NCBI RefSeq assembly: GCF_021018895.1
Contig: NC_079369.1
Coordinates: forward strand, 11,251,694 to 11,315,693
Direction of reading: 5' to 3'
Source of the DNA: Seriola aureovittata
Lineage: Eukaryota; Chordata; Actinopteri; Carangiformes; Carangidae
Length of the DNA: 64,000 nucleotides
The first letter of the stretch is position 1. Each line of letters opens with the position of its first letter. A program made the position numbers and the translations under genes. Of this stretch, positions 1-12,600 are shown piece by piece. The notes under the pieces are model-generated. The model searched no databases. It saw only the letters and a program-made list of their open reading frames with translations, and was not told where the DNA came from.

Positions 1-239
1 GTTAAATGTATCATTAACTTGTACCATTAAAACTGAACTCTACCTGTAATTGTGCTTTTGTCATTTGGATTAGCCTCCTGCAAAATCTCAAGGAAGATAA
101 ATCAATGCACTTCTTAAAGAAATCTTCTTAAGACCCATTTGTTTTCTTCAGTTTTCTCTTGATTTTATACGTTGTATTCTGTGGGGTTTACACTTAATGG
201 GGCTGTTTTTTGCCTGTTAGTAATGGGAAATGTCCCCTC

Positions 240-545
240 TTTGCACATTTTTAAAGTGGTGTTCCACAAGATTCTGTCCTTGGCGTCTTGCTGCTTTCAG
301 TTTTTATGCCCCCATTATTCAAGTTATTGTTAAAACAATATTTCCTTCCTAAGCTGATGACACACCGCTGTATGTTGAATTTAAACTCACAATGTAGCTT
401 GTTTTAAGTGACTCCAGTGATAAATGTCAAAAAAAAAAATTCAGCCAAATAAAGACAAATCTTACATGCTTTTGTTTGGCCCTTCTAATCAGACATTTCA
501 TTTACGGAACAAACTTGGAAGTCTGGCAGCCTATATGAAACCGTT
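240..545 (+). mobile_element. Decayed LINE reverse-transcriptase fragment (L2/CR1-like)
   Basis: Plus-strand translation gives a broken series of typical non-LTR reverse-transcriptase motifs: a GVPQDSVLG block near 260-290, an ADDTPLYVEF block near 355-385 (the catalytic A-D-D box), then LLFGPSNQ and a KPFS block near 475-545, in the order expected for fish L2/CR1-type elements. Frames shift between the blocks and stops intervene, so this is a dead fragment. The exact ends are not visible; flanking sequence 1-240 may belong to the same insertion. Confidence 0.7.
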
Positions 546-1235
546 TTCTTGCTTTTATTTCTTTTTTTATGGCTTTGCTCATGCCAATGTATCATTGTCA
601 CAGAGTACATGTAATGTATTAGGTCAACAAAGTAATTCTGAAGTTTGAAAAATAAGCCCATAATATGTCTTTGTAAACTCTCCCTGCCAGCCCATAAATC
701 ATAATAAAATTGTTACTTAGTTTCATAACTGAATACCACTCAAATAAGCTTTATCTGAGAGTCAAGCATCTACATCCATTACAGACAGGCTTCAACAGAA
801 AACAGCATCAGGGCCAGAGAAAAATCAGAGAAACTGATGTGGGCCTTCCTTTGAACCAACATACAAATACAGACGCCGCAATCAGATGATGCCAACAACA
901 ACAACAGTGTATGAAATGATCGATCAAAGGCTTGATTATGTACACAAATGTTGTGACATTGCATTGTTGACACAGTGATAGTTGACAAAGTGTTAAATGT
1001 TCTTTGGAAATTAATAATTATAACTAATTATAATTCTTATCAATAAGGAAATACATGATTGTGTTTCTATCTACTCTAGCAGGCCTGATTGTCATTATAT
1101 GGTAATACATAGATAACACCATCCAGAGAGTTATCACAGTAGTGTTGCTCCCTTCACACTTTCTATGGCCAGGAAATATTTGAATGTCTTTGACTGTGTT
1201 GCCTTTTGCTTGGAGAACTGCTTATTCCCATGTCC
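546..1235. other. Intergenic, nothing recognised
   Basis: AT-rich sequence with no exon-like open frame and no RNA gene that I can see. A short imperfect CAA/ACA run lies near 893-907. Confidence 0.4.
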
Positions 1236-1610
1236 TTAAAGGGTCTAGTCACCCAAACGTATGGCAATAGTACAAACTAGCCATGCAGGTAATGTTGGTT
1301 TTTCACTTGATGTCATTTAGAGATATTCACCAAAGGTTCATTATCACCCAAACACAATGGAAGTGAATCATTTGCAGTTTTCAAAGCATCAAAAGAAACA
1401 TTACAAAAGCTCAGCAGCAATGTTCATAAACAATCTCCTTGGTAATTGTAATAATACACAGAATTCACCATCAGCTCAGGGAAAATATGTTTATTTTCTT
1501 AATTTGGCTGTACTGTACTCAAATGGATCATGACATCACTGTTAGGTGTGGTTGCAGGTGCAGTTGAGCACATTTCCACCACCCTCCTCATCTGGGGTGG
1601 TAAAAAACTT
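1236..1610. repeat. Probable percomorph dispersed repeat
   Basis: The stretch with a caatggaagtgaat phrase, an agcagcaatgttc phrase and an accctcctcatctgg phrase resembles a widespread AT-rich teleost interspersed repeat known to me only by memory. No coding capacity is seen. Ends are approximate. Confidence 0.4.
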
Positions 1611-2794
1611 TTATGTCAGGAAAACCCTGCTCTTCATCGAAGTATTAAGTGACAAATCCACTATTTTCTATAGTATTTTTAGGACCTTTTATGCCTGTAT
1701 TATAGGCACACAGTAGAGAAATGATGAAAAAAAAAAAAAACAATTTACAAATGTGTATTCTTTGATATCATAAATCATAATCATTTCTCTTACTTGGTGT
1801 GTACCTAGTGTTATTTTGTTATAGCTTCAGGGACACATTACCAGTTTGTTTGTTTTTTTATTTCATCTTTCATTCCTGTAAGTTTTCTCAGAATTACAAC
1901 TAATTAGCCAACACTTGGGATTGTGGGACTGTATCCTTAAATGTCAATACAAGTGTATTGTGTCTTGTGGCTGAATTTAATTCTGATCTACTAAGACTGC
2001 TGTTGCATGGTGGAGAAACTTGTATCTTCACTCAAGTTATTCCTGTTGGATTGACACCAAAGCCTGACATTTATAGTTGCTGGGTTAGATAACTGAAAAT
2101 GTTTCTGCTATCATATTCCATTGTAGATATGCTGGAACTTCTGATGGTTCAACAGGTCTTAACATAGAACAAATCATTCTCTGGCTCCTGAAACACTTGG
2201 TGGAAAAATTTGACATATTCAGACAACACAGAATCAATATGTTCCTTATGGGCATACATATCAGAAACCTGGGTGTGAAAATATGCAGTATGCACACAGA
2301 GGGGTGAGGTTAGGGTAAAAATGTGTATATACATGTGTGTGTATGCGTTGGGGGTGGGGTTAACTGTTGAAGAATTTGACCCAAGAAATCAGGTTGGAAT
2401 CTCAGCTGCAAAAACATACCTTCCACATGACTACAGGTCTGCTTGTGAGCCAGATGCATTTTCTGCATATCTTTGCAGCGATTAAAATATCTCCTGTCAA
2501 GGTGTGCAGACTCACAAACATTTGGAAATCAAATAAATAAATAAATAAAAGCAGCAGCAGTGAACAGTGGAGCTGACAGTCTAATGTCTTTCTCTTTGAG
2601 GGGGTGAAGAGCCTGAGAGGTACAGTATATAAGGATGGTATGGCCTCCTGGAGATGTTGGAGGGCTTAGTGAACTGCTCTGGACATGCAGCCAGAGATTT
2701 TACTGTACCTGAGAGGGATTTCCAAGAGATAAATTGCAGGGGGTAAATACTTTGTATAATCTTTGAAAGTAAGAAAGCTGTATGAAATGCTCCC
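1611..2794. other. Intergenic, simple repeats only
   Basis: No gene seen. It contains an A-run at 1727-1740, a TG-rich stretch near 2320-2358 and a short AAAT run at 2533-2549. Confidence 0.4.
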
Positions 2795-3365
2795 AATTAA
2801 AGGAATAGTTCCAAGTTCTAAACTATTGGATGGGTGGCCATGAAATCTGGTACAGACATTCGTGGTGCCCAGACAATGTGTGTTGATGACTGTAGTGATT
2901 CCCTGACTTTTCCTCTAGCGCCACCATGAGGTTCACAATTGTAGTTTTAAATGACACCTCTCAACAGCTATTGGATGGATTGTCATAAAATCCCTCAGGA
3001 TGAACAGTACTAACTATCATGATCCCTTACCTTTTCCCATCAGCCTCAGCTGTACATTGTGTTAAATGCTGATTAGCAAATGTTAGCATGCTGACATGCT
3101 ACAAGTTGGGTAAACAACACGTTCCCATTGTTATTGGGAGCATGTTAGCATTTAGCTCACACCAATACAATGCCTATTTAATAGATGCTAGCATGGCTGT
3201 ACACTTGTTTAAGCTTTGGAAAAAGTTTGGCTAGCAGTTTCCACCTGTTTCCAGTTGTTAAGGTAAGCTGATTTTCCCATGGCTTTTTGCTTCCTATTTA
3301 GAATACAGATATGAGTATGCTATTGATCTTCTCATCTAACTCACCACTATGTTAAACCATGCCTT
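2795..3365. repeat. Composite teleost dispersed repeat with internal subrepeats
   Basis: Two adjacent, imperfect ~100-bp subrepeats (each with a tattggatggRtKg phrase, a tgaaatctggtacagac-like phrase and a gatcccttacctttt or gattccctgactttt phrase) are followed by GTTAGCATG-rich sequence near 3075-3200. A minus-oriented repeat end follows near 3215-3350, with tttccacctgtttccagttgtt and gatcttctcatctaactc phrases. This combination is very common in percomorph intergenic DNA. It is probably non-autonomous; the family name is not assigned. Confidence 0.65.
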
Positions 3366-4395
3366 TAACTTGAAACTCAAAATCAGCATATTAACATTGT
3401 GTAGAAAGACTTGGTTGTATTTTATCTACAGGTAAAATAATTTTACTCTAATCTATTCCTGTGATTGTATTATAAATGTTACTGTAATTTGTTTTACTGG
3501 TTTAGGTGAAATAACTAAACAGTAAAATAAATGATTTAGCCTTATTTCACTAACAAAGCCACACAATCAAAGTTTATTCTCTCAGCATGCCATTTATCAG
3601 TATGAAAGAGGACCATCAGGCCAGCCATTCCAAAGGTCATTGTTCATGTTCTGCTCTGGACAGTGGGAGGCTCTACATTTTCTTTTCACATGAGATTTCC
3701 TTAATGGAATGTCTTTATTGACTGTGGAAATAAAATGATGTCCAATCCTTCAATATGTGATTATATTTTATTAGAAAAGAGCAATCCATGTTCCCTCTTG
3801 CCAGTCAGGCATTCCTCTGCAGGGAGTTGACTGGTGCTCTTCTGAAACCAAACATCTGTGCTTCTCACAGCTCTGTTTCATTACTCCTCGAAACACTAAA
3901 CCCAGAAAATCAGCTTAAACACACTCAGGCATTTATTTTGAAAATCCCCACTGCAAAAACTAAAGGAGTCTTGACTGTGCCTAGAGTGTGAAACTGAACA
4001 CTTTGGAAGTGTTTAACAAATGCTGCCAGGAAGAACAACACACATCTCAGGTCTGGAGAGATTCAGATACATTCCTAATGCAAACTTGAAGCTCTGTGTG
4101 TTTTTCTCAGTGTCACCGTGTTGAGCAAGATATTTAACCTTCGCCATTTCACCACTGGCTTGTATTGTACTGTGTACATGTCCAAAATGTACTGATGCAG
4201 CAGCCAAATGGGGGAGTTCAAATAAATGCTAATTACAGGATATTTATAACTTGATCACTTTTCCAAGAGATTTACTGTTTGTGAAATTGAGAGAAAAAAG
4301 GGATGTAACATACAATGTCAGGTTATTGCTCATTATGGAAACCATCTTGGCTCATGTGTAACCTAAAGTTTCTGTGCTCCCAAATAGAGCCTTAC
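3366..4395. other. Intergenic, nothing recognised
   Basis: AT-rich sequence without a convincing exon, promoter or RNA gene. Confidence 0.4.
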
Positions 4396-4851
4396 TTAAA
4401 TTGTCCAGGTCAATATTAGCTTATCACATAAGCAAATATGACAGCAGATAACCAACATGAAACAGCAGTAGAAATAGATACGTCTGTGGTCACTTGGTGT
4501 CACAACATGTTTGTCCACCAATGAGCATTTAGTTTTATTTTCCAGCTGTATGTACCACTCAGTATATATCATGGTCATAGCTCTTTTATCACCAATTTTC
4601 AGGGATCTATCAGCCAATATATTATTAGCCAAAGTGGCCTCACTGTTCATCAATGCACAATATTTGAAACTACCAGAAACCTTGTACAAAAGACATAGAA
4701 AATTAAATAGGGCACTGATATTAAAATCCTGAATATTTTCCCTTGCATGGATGTAAGTGTATTTTGGTCCAATTAACATATCAGACAGGAAGTTAAAATC
4801 AGTACATTTTGCGATATTCCCATAGCCTGATATCACCACTGAGAGATCCAA
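4396..4851 (-). other. Long open frame of unknown nature, possibly repeat-derived
   Basis: A 151-codon open frame runs on the minus strand. The product has no domain I recognise, its composition is not clearly protein-like, and it lacks splice-bounded structure. The DNA (for example the atcagccaatatattattagcc phrase on plus) resembles teleost interspersed repeats containing ATCGGC-like motifs. More likely a chance frame in a repeat than a gene. Confidence 0.25.
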
Positions 4852-5750
4852 GATGAAAAAATACTAGGCTAGGCTAATACTTGGCCAGAAATGGTGTATA
4901 TACATTAAAAGAAAAAGAAAAAAAGAATCGTTTTCAAGTTTCCTAACATAAAATCAGTTTAACCGAAAAACTCCAATCAGTTAAGATGATACCATCAACT
5001 TTAATACTAGGCAGAAATCCTTGAAACATGTCGACAGGTCAGTACCCTGGACAGTTCCTGCGACAGTTCCCGCATCCCTGGAGGTCCCAGCATCAGCACC
5101 ATGGACAGTGGTCTTAATACACTGCAGAAGGTTAAGAATGATTCACCTGAATTGTACAGTAATTCAAGAAGGATCTACAGTAAACAATGTAGTTTCCCTA
5201 ACTGTGAGTGTTAGCGTTCCTTGCACCTGCATTTTTTCACATTTGCAAGATGTTTGATTGAGCAGACTTGTTACCACTGCTGCTAGTTTACCCAGATTAA
5301 AATCAGATTGAAGAAATTACTGTCTGCTAAGTAATCCTAGTCATTAACACTTGATAATAAGGAAAGCATGTGACATTAAGTAAGAGAAACTACTCCTCAG
5401 TCGATGGAGCTTTGTGATTGTGTCTTTGCTGAGGAAAATTGGGTAAGATTACATGTTTTTCAGTTCCAATTAGTTATTTTAGCATTTGTCCTACAATCCA
5501 TCAGGGCACCTTGTAGATAAATATCCTATTTGATAAAGTAATTTTTACATTGGAGCTAAGAGTGTGAAATGCTTTTTTTGTTTTCAATGTAATAGTGCAT
5601 ACATAATCAATCACCCTTAAGCCCTTGTGAACTTGTATCTGATCACATAATACATGACTATATTTGTCTTGCAAATCTCAAATTTACCATAAATTCAGTT
5701 AGTATTGAACTGTGTTGATGAAGATAGAATGTTTAATTCTGACAGAAACT
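4852..5750. other. Intergenic, nothing recognised
   Basis: No gene seen. Near 5037-5115 there is a short imperfect repetition of ggacagt/gacagttcc phrases. Confidence 0.35.
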
Positions 5751-5768
5751 GCATGTTTAAAACTTAAA

Positions 5769-5774
5769 TTTATT
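5769..5774 (-). terminator. Polyadenylation signal AATAAA for POLE4
   Basis: TTTATT on plus reads AATAAA on minus, about 185 nt beyond the POLE4 stop codon, a plausible 3' end. A Pumilio-type element TGTAAATA lies in the 3' UTR on minus at 5800-5807. Confidence 0.6.
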
Positions 5775-5955
5775 CCATTGTACAATAGTATTTCACAAAT
5801 ATTTACAAATAATGTACACATCCCCAATGATGTCTTAAGTATGAAAAATCTTACTGCCACATTGTAGAAAAGCATTTATAAACATCAAATATGATGGAAA
5901 TTTTCTTGGATGGTTGCAGATATTCAATGTTCTTATTGGTCTCCTGAAGCAGCCT

Positions 5956-7658
5956 TTAATCTAGAGTGCCTAGAGAGAAAATAAAGAATTAGTACAGTGT
6001 GTACAGGTACCACTTGAAGTCGATCCAGTCAGTTACATGTGTACACATCTGTATGAGCATGCTAAATAGGGGTTGGAATCACAGAGTAACTCAAAATACG
6101 ATACTATCACAATACGTTGCCCATGATAACGATTTATTTACATTCAGTCTGATTTGCAGCAGACTGCTGACAGCCTGTGTGTGTTTATGCCCAAGTGTGT
6201 GTTGGTATGCGAGAGTGAAAATTCTGCTCTCTCTGTTACAGGAAATACAGCCTTGCTGTTGAGACAGCGCTGAGTAGTTAAAGTGTATGATTGTGTGTGT
6301 TTGTGTGCATAACAGCATCTCTGGTCTGCTTGGTCTAGCAATGTGTGTGTGTGTGTGTGTACACGTGTGTGGGGCATTCATGTTGCGTTGTCCTTATCAA
6401 TTTTATTTGTGCCATGAGTGTTGTAAAAGCTGAAGTCGGTACAGACTATCAATTTGAAAGACTACGGTACCTCAGATTCAGATTTACATGTAATAACTCT
6501 GAACATGGGTGTATTCATGCAATGATGATTCCAAGCATCTTGAGGATAAGGCTTACCTTCAAGAAATGCAAATTCATCTATGGCCTCTATTGCGTTGTCT
6601 GTGGAGGCAAAAGAGAAGGGACATGATTTGATTGAGACAGACAACAACAGAAGATACAAGAGTCAAAACTGATTTATAGGTCTTAACTTCCAGCTGATCA
6701 TACAGATCTAATAAATATCTTAGGATTGTTAACATAAGTTAAACATGTTTACCAGTGCAGCAAAACAATTTAATCCCCTCTACAATAATCAGCACAACTT
6801 TAGTGTGAAATAATTAATGTCCGAGTCCATCAGCTGAACATTAACATCATAAACCCATTTTAAAGCACAGTGATCCCGTATGTAAGAAATTCTTTAGTTT
6901 ACAGTGCTTACCCAAGTCTTTTCTTTGCAAGGTTTTCCTCTTCCCTTGCTGGGCGTACACCAGGGCATCTTTGGCAATCATCTCAACAAACAACTCCTGG
7001 AAGACAAAAAAACCTTTATTATATATTAAAACTAAAACAAACTGAATTGCTTTTTCTATGAAATGTCAGAAAATAGTTAAAGGTGCCCACCATAATTTCC
7101 CAAAGCCACTCTTTCCTTACAAAATGTATTATTGTGTAGAGATTTTATTTCATCAATATCTTTAAAAAAGCTAAAACAAAGATGGAGTGCATCTTTGATG
7201 TCTTTTGTTTGAGACAAACTGCTGCTGTATTTGATAGTAACATTTTGTATATTTTTACAGCCATAGGTTAAATAATTAGATAGCATCTCTACTTCAGTGG
7301 TTGTAGGTGGTGAGCACACCTTGAGAGGTTTGTGGAGTTTATATTTAAAGCTTTACTGAAACAGTATCACACAGACAGAAAGCAGTATGTGTTGCTGGAG
7401 GACTTTTACCGTGGCTTTAGCGATGATGAATACAGACTCCTGGCTGGCAAGGGACACGTCTGGGTCGGTCTTCATGAGTGCCTTGATGCGGGCCAGCGGG
7501 AGTTTGGACAGTCGGCTGTGGCTCACGGCGGCAGCGGGGCCTGTCTGCTGCTGGCTGCTCTCCTCCTCCGCCTCGGCCCCGCGGCTCTCTTCCTCGCTCC
7601 CACAGCGGTCAGGGTCGAGCTCCGTGGGGGTGACAGGCGTTACCACTGTTGCAGCCAT
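5956..7658 (-). CDS. pole4: DNA polymerase epsilon subunit 4 (histone-fold)
   Basis: POLE4 pairs with POLE3 as a histone-fold dimer bound to the replicative polymerase epsilon and acts in nuclear leading-strand synthesis and histone handling. Four coding exons on minus join in phase: 7658-7410, 6996-6912, 6598-6557 and 5969-5956, all with GT donors and AG acceptors, giving 129 aa (human about 117, from memory). Residues 1-46 are an acidic, low-complexity N-terminus (EEE and QQQ runs). Residues from about 47 form the histone fold with LSKLPLARIKALMKTDPDV, an ELFVEMIAKDA helix, the basic KRKTLQRKDL segment and the diagnostic DNAIEAIDEFAFLEGTLD C-terminus. The last exon encodes only the final GTLD and the stop. 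The start is the ATG at 7658; an in-frame ATG eight codons upstream would add MCKEYNQE and is less likely. Identification is from memory of the family but nearly unambiguous. Confidence 0.95.
6342..6370. repeat. (TG)n microsatellite in POLE4 intron 3
   Basis: Run of alternating TG ending in a TACACGTGTGTG stretch, between POLE4 coding exons 3 and 4. Confidence 0.85.
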
Positions 7659-7739
7659 TTCCTGGTTATATTCTTTACACAAGAGTTAGATTAAAAAGAC
7701 ATACACACACAAATCACCACCGTTATCGAGCTACATGTC

Positions 7740-7945
7740 GCACATGACAACATCAGTAGCAGCGCGCCAGCATGTGTTTCCGGCCTCTCGGTGAGGGGCC
7801 TGTGTTGATTCGTCAGTCACAATGGAGCCCGGCCTTTTCCTCTCCCGCCAACTAATCCTCGTCAGTGATTGGACAGATTGTGAATCAGGACTTGGCGATT
7901 GGCTAGAGCCGCACGCCACTCAAAGCACGTTCACGCCTCGGAGTG
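7740..7945 (-). promoter_or_regulatory. POLE4 promoter with two CCAAT boxes
   Basis: GC-richer than its surroundings. It carries ATTGG at 7868-7872 and 7898-7902, i.e. two CCAAT boxes on the POLE4 strand spaced exactly 30 bp, about 210-245 bp upstream of the ATG. This is typical of NF-Y-driven, TATA-less, cell-cycle-linked promoters. The transcription start was not determined. Confidence 0.55.
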
Positions 7946-8086
7946 GTGGTTCAAGTGTTGGTGACAAATACAAGATATATTTTATTTTACTTATTTTGAA
8001 AACAATACAATGGATAAGAATTTTATCTCCATAATTCAACGATGTATGAGTTTTGGCAACTTCTACATACAGGAAATTAAATGGAC

Positions 8087-8975
8087 GAACCCCAAATTCA
8101 CTCGCTCTTTTGTCCAATTTGTGTGGCTGTGGAAATACACTACAAACACTGATATATTATCTATCGCCATATAGAGTTGATATGGCAGACTTGTTAGCAC
8201 ACAGGTGCTTGTTTAAACATCCAGCAGACAAGGACCAACGTCATCCTTCATCTGGAGTCGTGTCAAGTCGTTCTGGCCAACCAACAAAGGTAAATCCAAT
8301 TTTCACTCCACCTTTTAACTCTGGGCACCAACCCCTGACCGAAATGCTAAAGCTAATGCTAATACTAAATGCTATACTATGTTCACCGGCTTATCATTAA
8401 CTGTGTCCGTCTGCCATGTTGTGCTACTGGGTAGTGTCTACTGGGTTTAAGAGCTTTCTCGCTGCTTGCTGGACCTGGAAAAGGTACTGGCGAGGGAGAT
8501 GGGAGTGAACCAGAAAGTTGAAGGCAATAAAAACAAAACAAGTGAGCTGAAAGATGCTTAAGATGCTGCATAAGGCCAAGAGGAACTTCTGTGTGACTTT
8601 GAGCGACTCCTGTCACACGCATGTAGTAATTTGATTCATTGTAATAATGAAATATTCACTATGGAATAACAATATATAGCAATTCTGAAGGTTAAACTGC
8701 AAAATAAAGAAGCAGCTAAGACCTGAACTATTTATAAAACCCGCTGACTATATATTAAGATGAGCCACTCATCTCTTCCTTCCACTGTACAAAATTGAAA
8801 CCAAAATATCCTTGATATGGGTGCTGCCACCTTGCACTAGTGAGGTCATTTGGAGCTGGGGTCTGTGCAGTATTGGGTGTTTAGGCAGCTGCTGGGGTGA
8901 TGGAGATGTTTTGGCTTCACTTTTGAGGAGCTGTTCTTCCATCTTTATGTACAGTCATTAGTTAAGTCGAAGGTT
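8087..8975. repeat. ~0.9-kb dispersed percomorph repeat
   Basis: Phrases such as gatatggcagacttgttagcacac, ccggcttatcattaactgtgtccg, atgaaatattcactatggaat and, at the end, ttggcttcacttttgaggagctg with tctttatgtacagtc match an interspersed repeat common in percomorph genomes as I remember it. It contains a 115-codon open frame (8053-8400) that I take to be fortuitous. Probably non-autonomous; the ends are approximate. Confidence 0.55.
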
Positions 8976-9600
8976 ATTGAGTAAAATTATCTCTTAACCT
9001 CTTAATTTCTTTTTTCCCTCTCCTCCAACATATTATTTTTTTTCTTTTGAATTTAAACAGCTCCCTGTATCCATTAAATATGTAATGTTTATATGTGATA
9101 TGGCCATGTAATATTTCAATAATTAATTTAGACTGTTATGAAATATACAATGTGTCTAATTTCCTGGCAACTCATGCTGCTGTGTTTTGAGTTAATGATT
9201 GTTTTCAACAAGGATTTACTGGGAAAAGAAAAAAACATGACATCAAAAAGATCCCAAACATTTAAGAATATCAAATGTAATCTTTATTAAAGGTTGATGA
9301 CATTAAAGTTTCATGTAATAAAAACTGCAAGAAATTTGCTATAATCAGTAAAAAAGAATGTCTATATTCATGCATTATTTATCATGAGCTTTATCATCAG
9401 TATAAAAACTAATAGGCCTATGGGGTGTGATTAGTTTATTCCTTAAAGTGTGTATGCAGCGGTTCCATTATTTCAGTCTATGTCAGAGAACCTAATGAGT
9501 AGTCCACTAATACACTGCGTTAATAGGATTATGAAGAGTGATTTAGTTCTCTGCTGCTCTATTCACATGTTCAGTCACAGTCAGGTGTTACAGCCTGAGG
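8976..9600. other. Intergenic upstream of the NIM1-type kinase
   Basis: AT-rich and without recognisable exons. The proximal part (about 9420-9607) may be 5' UTR or promoter of the kinase gene, but no TATA or other core element stands out. Confidence 0.35.
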
Positions 9601-9607
9601 GACAGAA

Positions 9608-12600
9608 ATGAAGGACCCGCAGTTTCCAGGTAAAATTATATATACTTTTTCTTTTGTCTCTGCCGTGTTGCAGTTTGCAGAAAGTTAGAAAGAAAGAAAT
9701 TAAAACTTTGATTACTTTCTGAGGAGGCATCCTTTATGGTGGGTTTATAAATTGTAAATAATGGCTTCATTAATGGTTAATAAATCATGCTGTATAGATC
9801 AGTTATAGACCATCAAAAAAATAAGTTGGATCGCTAAATTCTAAACATTTATAAATGCAGACTTGGTGGCTTATTAGAGAGTGAGTATGTACCTTTTTTA
9901 ATGGATTACCAACCTTTTATAACAGCATTATTCCTATTGACAGCTTCTAACCTAAATCTGTCTTATTAGAAGTTTTTTTTACAATATTTTTTTAGGTTAT
10001 TTAAACTTGAAAATGGCAGATTGGCTGCTAAACATACGTCTTCTCTCATTTTTGAATTTACTAGTATACATGGAAAAGTCACAGCACTTTATAAAACCAA
10101 TCATGCAGAAATTTCGAATGGTAGCTGATTAAACAATGGAGTAAACAATAAGTAAGTGTTTGCAAGATGATTACATTATTATTAAAATCAATGTGCTTTA
10201 CATTAAAATGCACACATCAACAAATAACATGTATAGAAGAGTATAATGAATAGAGTAAAAGAAAGTGAAACAAGAAAAGAGAGAAAAAAGTTTAGTTTGT
10301 TTTGCTAATGTCAAACTGACCCAAGTGTTGATGTTAATCATCTTCTCCATTAGTGCAGTATAAAGCCTTCTACACTCAGAAGTGACCCTCTAATACTGAA
10401 TCTAAAAGAAGCAAGTAATCCTGCACTTTGAGAACTGAGCTTATCATCCTCTAAATTTAACCCACAATGACCAGGAGGAGCCACAGCTTCATTACACTTT
10501 AAATTTACAGTTTAATTGTTCAGTTTATGTTTAAATAATTATTGCTCTTGTTGATTATTGTCTGCTTTGTTTATTTCTTTAACCCCCTTTTTCATGTGTG
10601 CGTAGATGTTACACATACTCTGTAAGATGCCCACACAGCAAACGTTTGATATCTGACCTTATCATCCATTGCTCTTTGTGTAATGCTGGAACCATAAAAT
10701 AAATGTTTCCCATAAAACCAAAGAAACAGGGTGTAATGTTTACATAAAAAGAGTGGCAAAGTACTCTACTGCTTGCGAGGAAAATGAATAGTTTGGCCAG
10801 TCTTTAAAAGAAATGTGCTGAGTCTCGAGAACTGTGACCAAAGAGCAGGAACAGATAAAAACAGGAAAGGTCTACACATCCTGCTTTTGTCAGTCATAAA
10901 AAGTGAAAACATTGGCTACATGTTGAAAATGATTTAACACAGTCCAAAAATATATCAGCATCTGTCCAGACCGGCAAGACTAATAAATCTCTAGTCACAA
11001 CATTGACACCACAACAGTGAAGGAGTTGTAAGTCCTTGTCAAATAAAATACAAAAGCAGAGCTACCCCTGCACTCTGCGAACAGAAGAGAGTGCTGCATG
11101 TCTGAAACAAAATATAACATTAGTAAATATTCATATATGTAAATCAACTTAGAATTTACATAATCAGTTATTGTTTACTTCCATCTCATTTTCACCAACA
11201 GACACCAACTTACAAATTAAGATGCAGGCCAAGGCTGATGTAAAAGAGGCCATACGTTTTACCTCATTCAGGACAAAGTGAGTTAACATGGAGGTCAATC
11301 TCATTACCAATGTCCTATACACGGTTACACTACCTGTCTGCACGGTGACTTTTGTAAGAGTTAGGCAGTCTAATGCTGGTGACAGGACAAGGGAAAAAAT
11401 AGAAGATAAAGGTTTGTGTTTAAGACTTCCTCAATAAAAGTGATGACTATTATTAGAAAAGTACACTTATCCGAACATTTTTTCTGATGTTTCACACAAC
11501 ATTGTTGCCACCTTATTCCTGCAGGCCTCTGAAAAGAAAGTCAAATCTCTGCACTGATGTCAAACTCTTTCTTGAATTTTGTTCCCAAGCCATCAAAACA
11601 CGGCTGTGGCCGAAGCAGAAGGCGAGCAAAAAATCCAAAGACGAGGCTCAGAAGGTGGAAAAGACAACCGAGCCGTTGGCCTCTACTGCCGTCTGTGCCT
11701 TCCCACAGCTGACCGAAGCAGAGAGAATGAGGCAGTCACCGTTTGAGAGTGTGGTCTATGACATGGCCCACAACGAGAAGATCATCAACGACCTGATACT
11801 TGGTCGAAGGGTTGGCTTCTATGAGCTGCGCGGAGAGATTGGGCAGGGCAACTTCTCTACAGTCAGGCTGGGCATCCATGCCTTGACGAAAGGTCAGAAA
11901 CCATGAGTTATTTAAGTCTCTGTTAATATTCATGTTTTCTGGTATATGTCTAACTTATATATAATAATATAAAGAATTCCCTTCTGTCCAGTTCTGGGCG
12001 AACCACACCTTTTACTGTTGGTCTGGCCTTGAGGGAATAGTAGTTGTAGATAAATAATATTACAGGTTTGTGAATAATGTTCATGTCAGTAGACAACAAC
12101 TGATCCCCTGAATAAGACTTTCGGATCAACCTAGATCTTCCCTGACCCCTGCAGTGAATTTATTTTCTGTTGAAATTAAACCCATATATGCACTCTGACT
12201 TGTTCAAGGAGGGTTCTTGATTCTTAGCCACATTTTTGTCATACCTTAGAATAATGCTGCAACAATCTTCCAATTAAATTAGTTGCTGAGTAAATTCTTT
12301 CAGTCTTCTCATATGTAGCAGTGGCAAACATATCCCTATTTTCTTGTGTGTTTCAATCTCCTAAGCATGTCTCTGCCCTTATTTTGACCTTTCACTTCAT
12401 CAGACCCTCTCTAAATCCACCACTGACATCTAAGCCTCCCCCTCCTCTTCTGTCTCAGAGAGAGTAGCTGTTAAAGTCATGGACAAGCTGCGTCTGGAAA
12501 AGAAGAGCCGGCCTATGACTTCCTCAGAAATCAGCTGCATGGAGAAGCTGTGCCACCCCAACATAGTGCGCCTTTATGAGGTGATCGAGACCAGCCGGAA

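Noticed and set aside
4396..4851. 151-codon minus-strand frame as a gene
   Set aside because: No recognisable domain and biased composition; the DNA looks repeat-derived. Kept only as a low-confidence note.
8053..8400. 115-codon frame as a gene
   Set aside because: It lies inside a dispersed repeat, has no family resemblance and no splice support.
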